From contig JAGWBL010000077.1 of the NCBI GenBank assembly GCA_021295935.1, positions 1-5,631 on the forward strand: 5,631 nucleotides of DNA, read 5' to 3'. The notes under the pieces are model-generated. The model saw only the letters and a list, made by a program, of their open reading frames with translations. It made no database searches and was not told the origin of the DNA. A program made the position numbers and the translations under genes. The stretch comes from Pseudomonadales bacterium (GTDB taxonomy: Bacteria; Pseudomonadota; Gammaproteobacteria; Pseudomonadales; Azotimanducaceae). Of this stretch, positions 1 to 5,631 are shown piece after piece. Position 1 is the first letter of the stretch. The number at the start of each line of letters is the position of its first letter.

Positions 1-2280
1 GATGTGTGCCACTACTGCACCTTCGCCAAGACCCCGCGTCACCTCGACAGCCCTTACATGTCCCTGGAGCAGGTGCTCCAAATGGCACGCAAGGGAGCGG
101 AACTCGGTTGCCGAGAAGCCTTGTTCACGCTGGGAGAGAAGCCTGAGCGTCGATATCGTGCGGCAAGGCAATGGCTTGTGGAGCGCGGCTACACCTCCAC
201 CATCGACTATCTGCGCACGGCTGCGACCGCGGTTCTTGAGGAGACAAGCCTGCTTCCACACCTGAATCCGGGAAACATGTCGCCAACGGAGATGGACTCG
301 CTTCGATCGGCAGCTCCCTCAATGGGGATCATGCTGGAGTCTGCTTCCGACCGACTCACCCAGCGTGGAATGCCTCACTACGGCTCGCCGGACAAGGTGC
401 CCTCGATTCGGCTGGAGACCATGAGGAATGCGGGAGAAAAGAGAATCCCGCTGACCACGGGCATACTGATCGGGATCGGGGAGACACGACGCGAGCGTGT
501 CGAGTCGCTGCTCGCGATCCGAGATCTGCACCAGTCCTACGGACACATACAGGAAGTAATCGTCCAGAACTTTCGGGCCAAGCCCGGTACCCAAATGGCG
601 TCCTTCCCCGAACCAGACCTGAACGAGCTGCTCTGGACCATCGCCATGTCGAGAATCGTGTTCGGCGGTGAAATGAGCATTCAGGCGCCTCCAAATCTCA
701 GCCCCGGCGCGCTCTCTCAAATCGTTGCCTCCGGGATCAACGACTGGGGAGGGGTCTCTCCAGTGACACCGGATTTCGTGAATCCGGAAGCGCCGTGGCC
801 ACACCTCGAACAGCTCCGGCGTGAGACAGAAGCCGCTGGCAAGCATCTCGGCGAACGCCTGACGATCTACCCGAACTACATCGCCAACCTGGAGAAATGG
901 GTCGATCCGTGCATGCACACGCGCATTCTCAGGCAGATCGACGCCTCAGGGCTTCCACGGACAGACTCATGGTCCCCCGGCACGATGTCCCCACCACCGG
1001 ACAACGTGCTCGCGTGGATCGGCAAGGCGTGCACCACGATCAGTCCTGCCATTCGGGACGCAATCGCCCGCGTACGAGATGGAAGGCGACTCCAGGAACA
1101 GGATGTCACGCGGCTTCTGTCGGCGCAAGGCGAGGACCTGAGTGCAGTCGTCAACTCGGCGAACGACCTGAGACGGAAGGTCAACGGAGATGTCGTCACG
1201 TTCGTCGTCAATCGCAACATCAACTACACCAACATCTGCTACTTCAAGTGCCAGTTCTGCGCGTTTTCCAAGGGCAAGCTCGCGGAGAACCTCCGAGGCC
1301 GACCCTACGATCTCGGTCCCGAGGAAATCGATCGGCGCGCTCGAGAGGCATGGGATCGGGGAGCGACCGAGGTCTGCATGCAGGGCGGCATCCATCCCTC
1401 GTACACAGGTCAAACCTACCTGGAGATAGTCCAGACCGTCAAGAACGCCGTGCCCGACATGCATGTCCACGCGTTTTCGCCCCTGGAGGTCTGGCAGGGA
1501 GCGGCGACCAGCAATCTTTCGCTTGAAGACTACCTGCAGAGGCTCAAGCAGGCTGGCCTGTCCACGCTTCCAGGAACCGCGGCGGAGGTCCTGGATGACG
1601 ACATCAGAGCAGTTCTTTGTCCGGACAAGATCAACACGTCGCAGTGGCTCGAGGTCATGGAAACTGCCCACGGCATCGGACTGCGTTCCACGGCCACGAT
1701 GATGTTCGGGCATGTCGAGCAACCCGTGCACTGGGCGCGGCACTTGCTGCGCGTCCGCGATCTCCAGTCACGGACTGGTGGGTTCACGGAGTTTGTGCCT
1801 CTTCCCTTCGTTCACATGGAAGCGCCCATCTACCTGAAGGGGCGAGCGAGACCGGGACCCACGTTCCGAGAGTCGATGCTCGTCTACGCTGTGTCGCGCC
1901 TCGTCCTGCATCCGCTCATCACCAACATACAGGCCAGCTGGGTGAAGCTGGGTCATGAAGGGCTGGTTGCGGCGCTGAACGCGGGATGCAACGACGTTGG
2001 GGGCACGCTCATGAACGAAAGCATCACGCGCGCCGCGGGCACCGAGCACGGTCAGGAGACGTCCCCAGAAGAATTGCGCCGGATCATCCGATCCGCTGGA
2101 AGGATTCCTCGTCAGCGGACCACCGTCTACAGAGACGTAGACATCGCGAGCGAGCGCCGGTCCCGAAACGCAGCGCCATTGAGACCTCTGGCGAGTACGC
2201 CAGCAAGAACCCGAAGAGAGATCCGCTCACACGCACTTGTTCGAAACGAGCGATCAACAAAACAGGGAGTTGACGCCTAG
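1..2280 (+). CDS. fbiC: FbiC, fused CofG-CofH FO synthase (5'-truncated)
   Basis: Bifunctional radical-SAM enzyme of F420 biosynthesis. In the known pathway the CofH half joins a tyrosine-derived 4-hydroxybenzyl group to 5-amino-6-ribitylaminouracil, and the CofG half closes the deazaflavin ring to give FO; both are cytosolic. The reading frame is open from base 1, so the first visible codon is internal. The window begins inside the CofG cluster motif: it shows DVCHYCTF, the last two cysteines (residues 3 and 6 of the visible part) of the expected CX3CX2C. CofG spans roughly residues 1-330, with GILIGIGET and IQEVIVQNFRAKPGT blocks and DWGGVSPVTPD. After a linker, CofH starts near residue 395 and carries an intact CX3CX2C (C413, C417, C420, bases 1237-1260) followed by EVCMQGGIHP near 457-466 and NDVGGTLMNESI. 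About 759 residues are visible; actinobacterial FbiC is about 850, so roughly 80-100 are missing. The last ~45 residues after RIPRQRTTVYRDV form a basic, Arg/Ser/Thr-rich tail that I do not recognise as conserved. No decay is visible. Confidence 0.97.
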   Translation, partial: DVCHYCTFAKTPRHLDSPYMSLEQVLQMARKGAELGCREALFTLGEKPERRYRAARQWLVERGYTSTIDYLRTAATAVLEETSLLPHLNPGNMSPTEMDSLRSAAPSMGIMLESASDRLTQRGMPHYGSPDKVPSIRLETMRNAGEKRIPLTTGILIGIGETRRERVESLLAIRDLHQSYGHIQEVIVQNFRAKPGTQMASFPEPDLNELLWTIAMSRIVFGGEMSIQAPPNLSPGALSQIVASGINDWGGVSPVTPDFVNPEAPWPHLEQLRRETEAAGKHLGERLTIYPNYIANLEKWVDPCMHTRILRQIDASGLPRTDSWSPGTMSPPPDNVLAWIGKACTTISPAIRDAIARVRDGRRLQEQDVTRLLSAQGEDLSAVVNSANDLRRKVNGDVVTFVVNRNINYTNICYFKCQFCAFSKGKLAENLRGRPYDLGPEEIDRRAREAWDRGATEVCMQGGIHPSYTGQTYLEIVQTVKNAVPDMHVHAFSPLEVWQGAATSNLSLEDYLQRLKQAGLSTLPGTAAEVLDDDIRAVLCPDKINTSQWLEVMETAHGIGLRSTATMMFGHVEQPVHWARHLLRVRDLQSRTGGFTEFVPLPFVHMEAPIYLKGRARPGPTFRESMLVYAVSRLVLHPLITNIQASWVKLGHEGLVAALNAGCNDVGGTLMNESITRAAGTEHGQETSPEELRRIIRSAGRIPRQRTTVYRDVDIASERRSRNAAPLRPLASTPARTRREIRSHALVRNERSTKQGVDA

Positions 2281-2384
2281 ACCGGACGTCCAGCGCACGC
2301 AACAATGCCCTGGGTTGCCAACCCGTCAGAGGACTTGACGCTTCGCGAGCAAGACCATGCAAACGACTGACGACCAAGGCTCAT

Positions 2385-2686
2385 GCATTCGACACTCAGC
2401 GCTAGGTCAAGCGCTTGACGCAGCACGGATTCAACGAGCGAAGGGTTGAGACCCTAGCTGGGGAGCAGGTTGCGGTTCTCAAGAGCGACTCGGCACCGAG
2501 AACGGACATCGCGGCATTGGGAGAGGCGACCAGGTCGGAATCGCGCCGGTTCGAGCAAGTGTGGAGACGCTGTGACAAGAAACCAACCCCATGTTGGACG
2601 CGACGAAGGCGCAGAATCTGAGTCGGATGTTCGGTGCCATCACGGTGCTGACCGGCATCGTTCTCACTGCGATCTCACTGCGATAG
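2385..2686 (+). pseudogene. Decayed small coiled-coil protein with C-terminal membrane anchor (CCDC90/DUF1640-like)
   Basis: Remnants of one protein can be read across two frames. Frame A (from 2385) gives AFDTQR, a TAG stop at 2403-2405, then VKRLTQHGFNERRVETLAGE and a helix-forming stretch with TDIAALGEATRSESRRFEQ up to about 2558. A one-base loss near 2558-2561 moves the frame to B, which reads VETL, a TGA stop at 2573-2575, then QETNPMLDATKAQ and a hydrophobic end, MFGAITVLTGIVLTAISLR, with TAG at 2684-2686. The order FDT...VKRLT..GF, acidic/basic coiled coil, then a single C-terminal transmembrane helix matches my recollection of the small bacterial CCDC90/DUF1640-like proteins, usually about 90-120 residues. 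The reconstructed length of about 100 fits. Two stops plus a frameshift in 300 bases, and no in-frame ATG before the FDT motif, argue that it is no longer expressed as a full protein. The family name is from memory; the single-gene reconstruction is what the sequence shows. Confidence 0.72.
2662..2683 (+). repeat. 11-bp perfect tandem duplication
   Basis: The unit TCTCACTGCGA occurs twice without a gap (2662-2672 and 2673-2683). It lies at the very end of the decayed coiled-coil gene and supplies its last codons and most of its stop context. Because 11 is not a multiple of three, the duplication would itself have shifted the original 3' end; this is another sign of decay, although which copy is original cannot be seen. 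Confidence 0.7.
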
Positions 2687-3174
2687 AGTTGCTGTAGCGT
2701 CCGCCGGTTGTCGTGGCGCGGTCTGGCCTTGGCATCCACTCGGAATGTGTGCCTGAAACCCGCGCGCGTTCCGACCTGCATCCCTGCCGCGGAGTGCCGC
2801 CCACGCCGAGTTCGGGTCAAGCTGCGATTCGCTTCAGATGCACGACCATCCCTGCGATTCTGGGTGCGAAGGCGAGAAGATGCATCTGATATTGCTTGAG
2901 AGTCAGGTGCCGGAAACGACTTGGAAGGACGTTTTGCTAGAGGCGTGGCGCTTCCGGCTCTGCCTGGCGTTCAGCCCTGAGGCGAGTCTTCGGAAGCGTC
3001 TCCACGCCCTTGGGTCGGGTGGCTACCAACTGCCAAGTCCCGTGAAGCGGAAGGCATGCGACATTCGCACACACTCCACCAGCTTGGCACGGTCTTGCTT
3101 GCGCGGAAGTCAACCGCATGCAACCCGTATCTGGAATTAGACTCTGAGGCAACGTTCAGCTTGCCAGCATCGCG
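2687..3174. other. Gene-poor interval, no supported gene
   Basis: About 490 bases with no product I can recognise on either strand. The longest open frame is 2838-3140 on the plus strand (100 codons). Its translation is rich in Arg, Ser, His and Cys, has no domain or membrane pattern I know, and its ATG has no clear ribosome binding site. The antisense frames over the same bases are equally featureless. I see no tRNA, no strong hairpin with a T-run and no CRISPR-like array. Given the pseudogene just upstream, this is most simply degenerate former coding sequence or long intergenic DNA. Confidence 0.5.
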
Positions 3175-3549
3175 ATGGGTCGAGCCAGTTCGGAGAGTCG
3201 CACGCTCCACTTCAGCGCCGTCCAGTTCGGCGTGACTTACGTGATCTTGGCCCTGCCGACTTACGTTCTTCCTTGGTTGGGATCGAACTCCCTCGTGGCG
3301 GCCCTCGTTTCCGGCGGCTCAGTCCTGCTCTACACCTTTCTTCACTGTCTGTGCCTCATCGGCTTGATCCTGATCGCCTGCATCCGGGCGGTCCACGTGC
3401 GACATGCCGTGCTGGCGTTGCTTCCAGTCTGCGCTGCCATGTTCGACATGGTTCCCGGTCTGAGCTTGATTCCGTTCGCGCCCACGGCGTTCCACATCGC
3501 CACCTTGGCCACTTTGGCTCATCGCTTCCCACTGGACGCAGACCGATGA
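3175..3549 (+). CDS. Small multi-pass membrane protein, function unknown
   Basis: 124 residues, not recognised as a named family. The composition is strongly that of an inner-membrane protein: a short polar N-terminus (1-13), a hydrophobic helix at about 16-35, a long hydrophobic stretch at about 39-71 that could be one long or two short helices, a basic loop RAVHVRH (71-77), a helix at about 78-96, and a weaker one at about 100-116. The segment FDMVPGLSLIPFAPTAFHI (residues 90-108) has a Pro/Asp pattern that could be a conserved core, since I recall similar D-x-x-P-G-L-S-x-I-P phrases in uncharacterised proteobacterial membrane proteins; this is not verified. The start is forced: an in-frame TGA at 3145-3147 lies upstream, with no other start codon between it and the ATG. 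There is no Shine-Dalgarno at normal spacing (only GAGG about 25 bases upstream), which lowers confidence. It stands alone, with no operon partner. Confidence 0.6.
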   Translation: MGRASSESRTLHFSAVQFGVTYVILALPTYVLPWLGSNSLVAALVSGGSVLLYTFLHCLCLIGLILIACIRAVHVRHAVLALLPVCAAMFDMVPGLSLIPFAPTAFHIATLATLAHRFPLDADR

Positions 3550-3556
3550 CAACGGA

Positions 3557-3594
3557 GCTTGCCTAGCCGATTGCAAGCGCGACATGAATTGTCG
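3557..3594 (+). repeat. Two small adjacent inverted repeats after the membrane protein gene
   Basis: Starting 7 bases after the stop codon, GCTTGC (3557-3562) pairs with GCAAGC (3573-3578) around a 10-base loop, and immediately after, CGACA (3580-3584) pairs with TGTCG (3590-3594) around a 5-base loop. The position suits transcript termination or 3'-end protection, but both stems are short and no T-run follows, so it is not a standard intrinsic terminator. Confidence 0.3.
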
Positions 3595-4038
3595 TAGCCA
3601 CTGCCGCAAGAGGCCATGTTCGACACCGGATTTGTCGAGGACAAGCCTTCCCGGATCCGGTGAGTTCCAGTCCATGGGTTTGCGGTTCACCGCGCTGCAG
3701 CGCGAGGCGCCGTAGCTGCATCAGTCGCCATGCGCCGCCGCCGGCATGACGTACCCAGTCGCACTGTCAACAGATTTGCTCGAGGATGGTTGCGTGAACC
3801 AGTCCAATCAAGCATGTCCGTTCCTTGACGACGAGTCTTGTTGTGTCTTCGAGCGGCCAACTGGGCAGTCTCCTCTCAGCTGAACCATCCTGCGTTTCTT
3901 TCCGCAACGCATGGCGAGTTCGCGTCGTGCCTTGTGGCATTGCACAGACGCGTCGATTGAACCGCTCTCGCCTCTGATCTGACCGGGTTCATCCGGGTTC
4001 CTGCTGCCGGCCCCGCTACGAGACCGGTGCCACTCCTC
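3595..4038. other. Intergenic interval upstream of the SOS promoter, no supported gene
   Basis: About 440 bases without a recognisable gene. It holds a 14-bp perfect palindrome, CGCGCTGCAGCGCG (3691-3704), which could fold as a 5-bp stem with a TGCA loop, and a short direct repeat CCGGGTTC (3983-3990 and 3993-4000). A 45-codon frame at 3746-3883 (plus) contains four cysteines but has no ribosome binding site and no recognisable fold. The long antisense frame covering 3808-4479 runs through the LexA operator and over imuA, so it is not a credible gene. Confidence 0.5.
3691..3704. repeat. 14-bp perfect palindrome
   Basis: CGCGCTGCAGCGCG reads identically on both strands. It lies in DNA with no gene call, between the membrane protein gene and the imuA promoter. 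It could be a protein-binding site or a weak hairpin; at this length in G+C-rich DNA it may also be chance. Confidence 0.4.
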
Positions 4039-4067
4039 TTTCAAACGATCCCTGTACTGTATATAAT
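4039..4067 (+). promoter_or_regulatory. Putative sigma-70 promoter of imuAB
   Basis: A perfect -10 hexamer TATAAT sits at 4062-4067, inside the LexA operator. At 17-base spacing the -35 position (4039-4044) reads TTTCAA, a weak match to TTGACA, which is usual for SOS promoters. Transcription would begin near 4074-4076, leaving a leader of about 35 bases before the imuA ATG. The AT-rich patch stands out sharply from the G+C-rich surroundings. The transcription start is inferred from spacing only. Confidence 0.55.
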
Positions 4068-4074
4068 TACAGTA
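4055..4074. promoter_or_regulatory. LexA operator (SOS box) of imuAB
   Basis: TACTGTATATAATTACAGTA carries both CTGT and ACAG half-sites at the canonical 8-base spacing, with symmetric TA extensions on both sides. This is essentially the consensus operator known from Escherichia coli and other Gammaproteobacteria. It overlaps the -10 hexamer, so bound LexA would block RNA polymerase, and RecA-stimulated LexA self-cleavage after DNA damage would release the operon. The next gene, imuA, is a known SOS gene family, which supports the call strongly. Confidence 0.93.
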
Positions 4075-4110
4075 ATTGTTGATGGACTGAAAACCAGTGG
4101 TTGTTTGCAC

Positions 4111-4842
4111 ATGCTCCAAACTGTCATTTCCAATCCCGCTATCTGGAAAGCAAGGGATCTGCCCGCGACAGCAGAGGCCTCCATCGGCGTGCCGACGGGA
4201 TTTCCAAAGCTCGATCGCTTGCTGTTTCACGGCGGGTGGCCCCGCTCTGGCCTCACTGAAGTTCTGTGTGATCGCCATGGTGTAGGAGAACTGCGTCTGC
4301 TGGCGCCCGCGCTGTCCCGTCTGTGCACAGAGGAAGGACGATGGCTGATTTGGATCCATCCTCCTTTCACTCCCTATGCGCCAGCACTGGCTTCGTGGGG
4401 TGTCGCAACCGAGCGGATCCTGGTCGTGCATCCCGATTCCGGCCAAGACGCCCTGTGGTGTCTGGAGCAGGCCCTGCAATCAGGCAGCTGCAGCGCAGCG
4501 CTCGCATGGCTGGATGAATGGCAACTCAAGTCCGGCGAGATGCGGCGGCTGCTCAACCGGGCCAAACGCGGCAATACCTGGACGGTGCTGTTCCGTCCGT
4601 TGCGGGCTTCCAGAAACCCCTCACCTGCCGAACTGCGAATCGCCATTGGGCCCACTCCCTCGGAAACGCCCAACGAGGTGCGACTCTCCATCCTGAAACG
4701 CCGGGGAGGATGGGCCTGCGACGACCTGCTCGCACAACTGCAGGGACATGCGCCGCCATGCTCAAGGGAAGCCGTGAGATCGCTCTGGCGCCGATGGCGA
4801 AGGAGCCTCTCGAACGCACATCGATCCAGCAAGGTCGCCTGA
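4111..4842 (+). CDS. imuA: ImuA, SOS-induced translesion synthesis accessory protein
   Basis: ImuA is a RecA/SulA-like partner of ImuB and DnaE2 in the damage-induced mutasome. The 243-residue product matches the family in length and in signature blocks: an N-terminal NPAIWKARDL (8-17), GVPTGFPKLDRLL (26-38), GGWPRSGLTEVL (41-52), GVGELRLLAPALSRL (57-71), IHPPFTPYAPAL (82-93), ALWCLEQALQSGSCSAALAWL (114-134), and VLFRPLRASRNPSPAELRIAI (159-179). The loop where RecA has its Walker A lysine reads PRSGLTE here, with leucine in that position, so classical ATP binding is doubtful, as is common in the family. The frame stays open upstream to an ATG at 4027, but that codon lies before the LexA box and predicted transcription start; ATG 4111 fits the family N-terminus. 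A TTG at 4105 is an alternative. No good Shine-Dalgarno precedes it. The stop overlaps the start of imuB. Confidence 0.95.
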   Translation: MLQTVISNPAIWKARDLPATAEASIGVPTGFPKLDRLLFHGGWPRSGLTEVLCDRHGVGELRLLAPALSRLCTEEGRWLIWIHPPFTPYAPALASWGVATERILVVHPDSGQDALWCLEQALQSGSCSAALAWLDEWQLKSGEMRRLLNRAKRGNTWTVLFRPLRASRNPSPAELRIAIGPTPSETPNEVRLSILKRRGGWACDDLLAQLQGHAPPCSREAVRSLWRRWRRSLSNAHRSSKVA

Positions 4843-5631
4843 TGCTCTGGCTTGCTGCATGGATGCCGGATCTGGGGCTGGAGCTGTTCGAGCCCGATCC
4901 GAACCGGGAGCAGGCTCCGCCTGCCGTCCTGGTGGACAAGCGAAAGGTGCGGATTGCCAACCGATCCGCCCGCGAGGCGGGAGTGCTGTTCGGATCCAGC
5001 CTGGCGACAGCGCACAGCATCGCGGCAGAATTGCAGTACCACACCCGAAGCGAAGACCGGGAAGAGAAGCGCCTCAGGCTTCTGGCTGAACTTGTCCACT
5101 ACCGGTTCAGCCCCCGAGTCTGCATCCAGCGTCCGGACGCCCTGTTGCTGGAAATTCGCGGAAGCCTCGAACTGCTCGGCGGCATGGATGCCATCACAGG
5201 CAGGGTCCAGGAGTTCTTCAAGGAACAGGGCCACGGCATCCGGCTTGGCGTCGGCCACACGTCCCGAACCGCCCTGACATTGGCCAAGACGGGCACAGGA
5301 CCGCCTCCCGCGGATGACCTTTCTCCGGAAGCGCTCAGGGATTGGGCGATGCAGGCATTGCACGAAGCCGCACTGGAACATGCGGGACTGCATCCCGGCA
5401 CCGTCGAACGGCTTCACAACATGGGGATCTTCAAGATCGGCGCCTTGATCGGCATGCCTCGCAATGAACTGGGCAAGCGTTTCCAGAAAGAATTGAATCA
5501 ATGCTTGGAACAGTTGACCGGTGAGATTCCCGAAACTCCGGCGTTCGAATCTCCGCTCCAGGCATTCCGCTCCACAACCCATTTGCTCGAACCCGTCCAA
5601 ACCAGAAACGGCCTCGAACATCCGATGCGCC
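4842..5631 (+). CDS. imuB: ImuB, non-catalytic Y-family polymerase homologue (3'-truncated)
   Basis: ImuB is the hub of the ImuA-ImuB-DnaE2 mutasome; in characterised systems it links the DnaE2 polymerase to the sliding clamp. 263 codons are visible of a family length near 480-500, and the frame is open at the right edge. The start ATG overlaps the imuA stop in a TGATG arrangement, with AAGG seven bases before it, so translation is probably coupled. The Y-family order is visible: MLWLAAWMPDLGLE (1-14) in place of the DinB motif I, a finger region (about 28-61, VDKRKVRIANRSAREAGV), ALLLEIRGSLELLGG (100-114) in place of the S-I-D-E catalytic motif, LGVGHTSRTALTLAK (135-149), and a helix-hairpin-helix-like thumb (about 183-228). 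The acidic residues that bind metal in DinB are absent from both motifs, as expected for ImuB. The little-finger and clamp-binding regions lie outside the window. Confidence 0.95.
   Translation, partial: MLWLAAWMPDLGLELFEPDPNREQAPPAVLVDKRKVRIANRSAREAGVLFGSSLATAHSIAAELQYHTRSEDREEKRLRLLAELVHYRFSPRVCIQRPDALLLEIRGSLELLGGMDAITGRVQEFFKEQGHGIRLGVGHTSRTALTLAKTGTGPPPADDLSPEALRDWAMQALHEAALEHAGLHPGTVERLHNMGIFKIGALIGMPRNELGKRFQKELNQCLEQLTGEIPETPAFESPLQAFRSTTHLLEPVQTRNGLEHPMR

Noticed and set aside
967..1743. A 258-codon minus-strand frame and a 209-codon plus-strand frame (897-1526) inside fbiC
   Set aside because: Both overlap the conserved CofG-CofH coding sequence, and their translations look like out-of-frame shadows.
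2312..2324. Possible terminator hairpin GGGTT-GCC-AACCC after fbiC
   Set aside because: A 5-bp stem with no following T-run; too weak to call.
2335..2420. TTGACG hexamers at 2335-2340 and 2415-2420 as -35 elements
   Set aside because: No acceptable -10 hexamer at 16-18 bases downstream of either.
2838..3140. 100-codon plus-strand frame as a gene
   Set aside because: No ribosome binding site, no recognisable motif, and composition like out-of-frame sequence; antisense frames are equally open.
3746..3883. 45-codon Cys-containing small ORF
   Set aside because: No ribosome binding site or promoter, and cysteine spacing does not match a metal-binding motif I know.
3983..4000. Direct repeat CCGGGTTC, initially considered part of a tRNA T-arm
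   Set aside because: No acceptor stem, anticodon arm or cloverleaf can be built around it; a short chance repeat is simpler.
4027..4110. Upstream extension of imuA to the ATG at 4027
   Set aside because: That start precedes the LexA box and -10 hexamer, so it would not be on the SOS transcript, and the extra residues do not match the family N-terminus.
3808..4479. A 223-codon minus-strand frame
   Set aside because: It runs through the LexA operator and over imuA, and the translation is unrecognisable.
4374..5621. A 415-codon open frame on the minus strand over imuA and imuB
   Set aside because: It is antisense to two strongly recognisable genes, crosses their junction, and its translation shows no family pattern. 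Long antisense frames are common opposite G+C-rich genes.

Overview
The window looks like a fragment of a proteobacterial chromosome of moderately high G+C, most consistent with a gammaproteobacterium or a close relative. The main evidence is a perfect 20-bp LexA operator of the CTGT-N8-ACAG type in front of an imuA-imuB operon. This operator type is used by many Gamma- and Betaproteobacteria and differs from the alphaproteobacterial GTTC-N7-GTTC and the Gram-positive GAAC-N4-GTTC types. The assignment is an inference from one site and three gene families; no ribosomal marker is present.

Layout. Positions 1-2280 hold most of fbiC, the fused CofG-CofH radical-SAM enzyme that makes FO, the deazaflavin chromophore of coenzyme F420. 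It is cut by the left edge inside the first iron-sulfur motif. Positions 2281-4110 are about 1.8 kb of gene-poor DNA. This stretch contains a decayed small coiled-coil/membrane-anchor gene (about 2385-2686, two in-frame stops and one frameshift), one plausible orphan membrane protein gene (3175-3549), and otherwise no recognisable genes. Positions 4055-5631 hold the SOS-regulated operon: LexA box with an embedded -10 hexamer, imuA (4111-4842), and imuB overlapping it by one base and running off the right edge.

How the genes work together. ImuA and ImuB are accessory factors of the ImuA-ImuB-DnaE2 mutasome for damage-induced translesion synthesis, so dnaE2 is expected just beyond the right edge. 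FbiC belongs to an unrelated cofactor pathway; nothing in the window links the two functionally, and the rest of the F420 pathway (cofC/fbiD, cofD/fbiA, cofE/fbiB) is not present here.

I see no convincing previously undescribed system. The points most worth a second look are the actinobacterial-style fbiC fusion beside a proteobacterial SOS operon, the clear pseudogene, and the orphan membrane protein in the degenerate interval.
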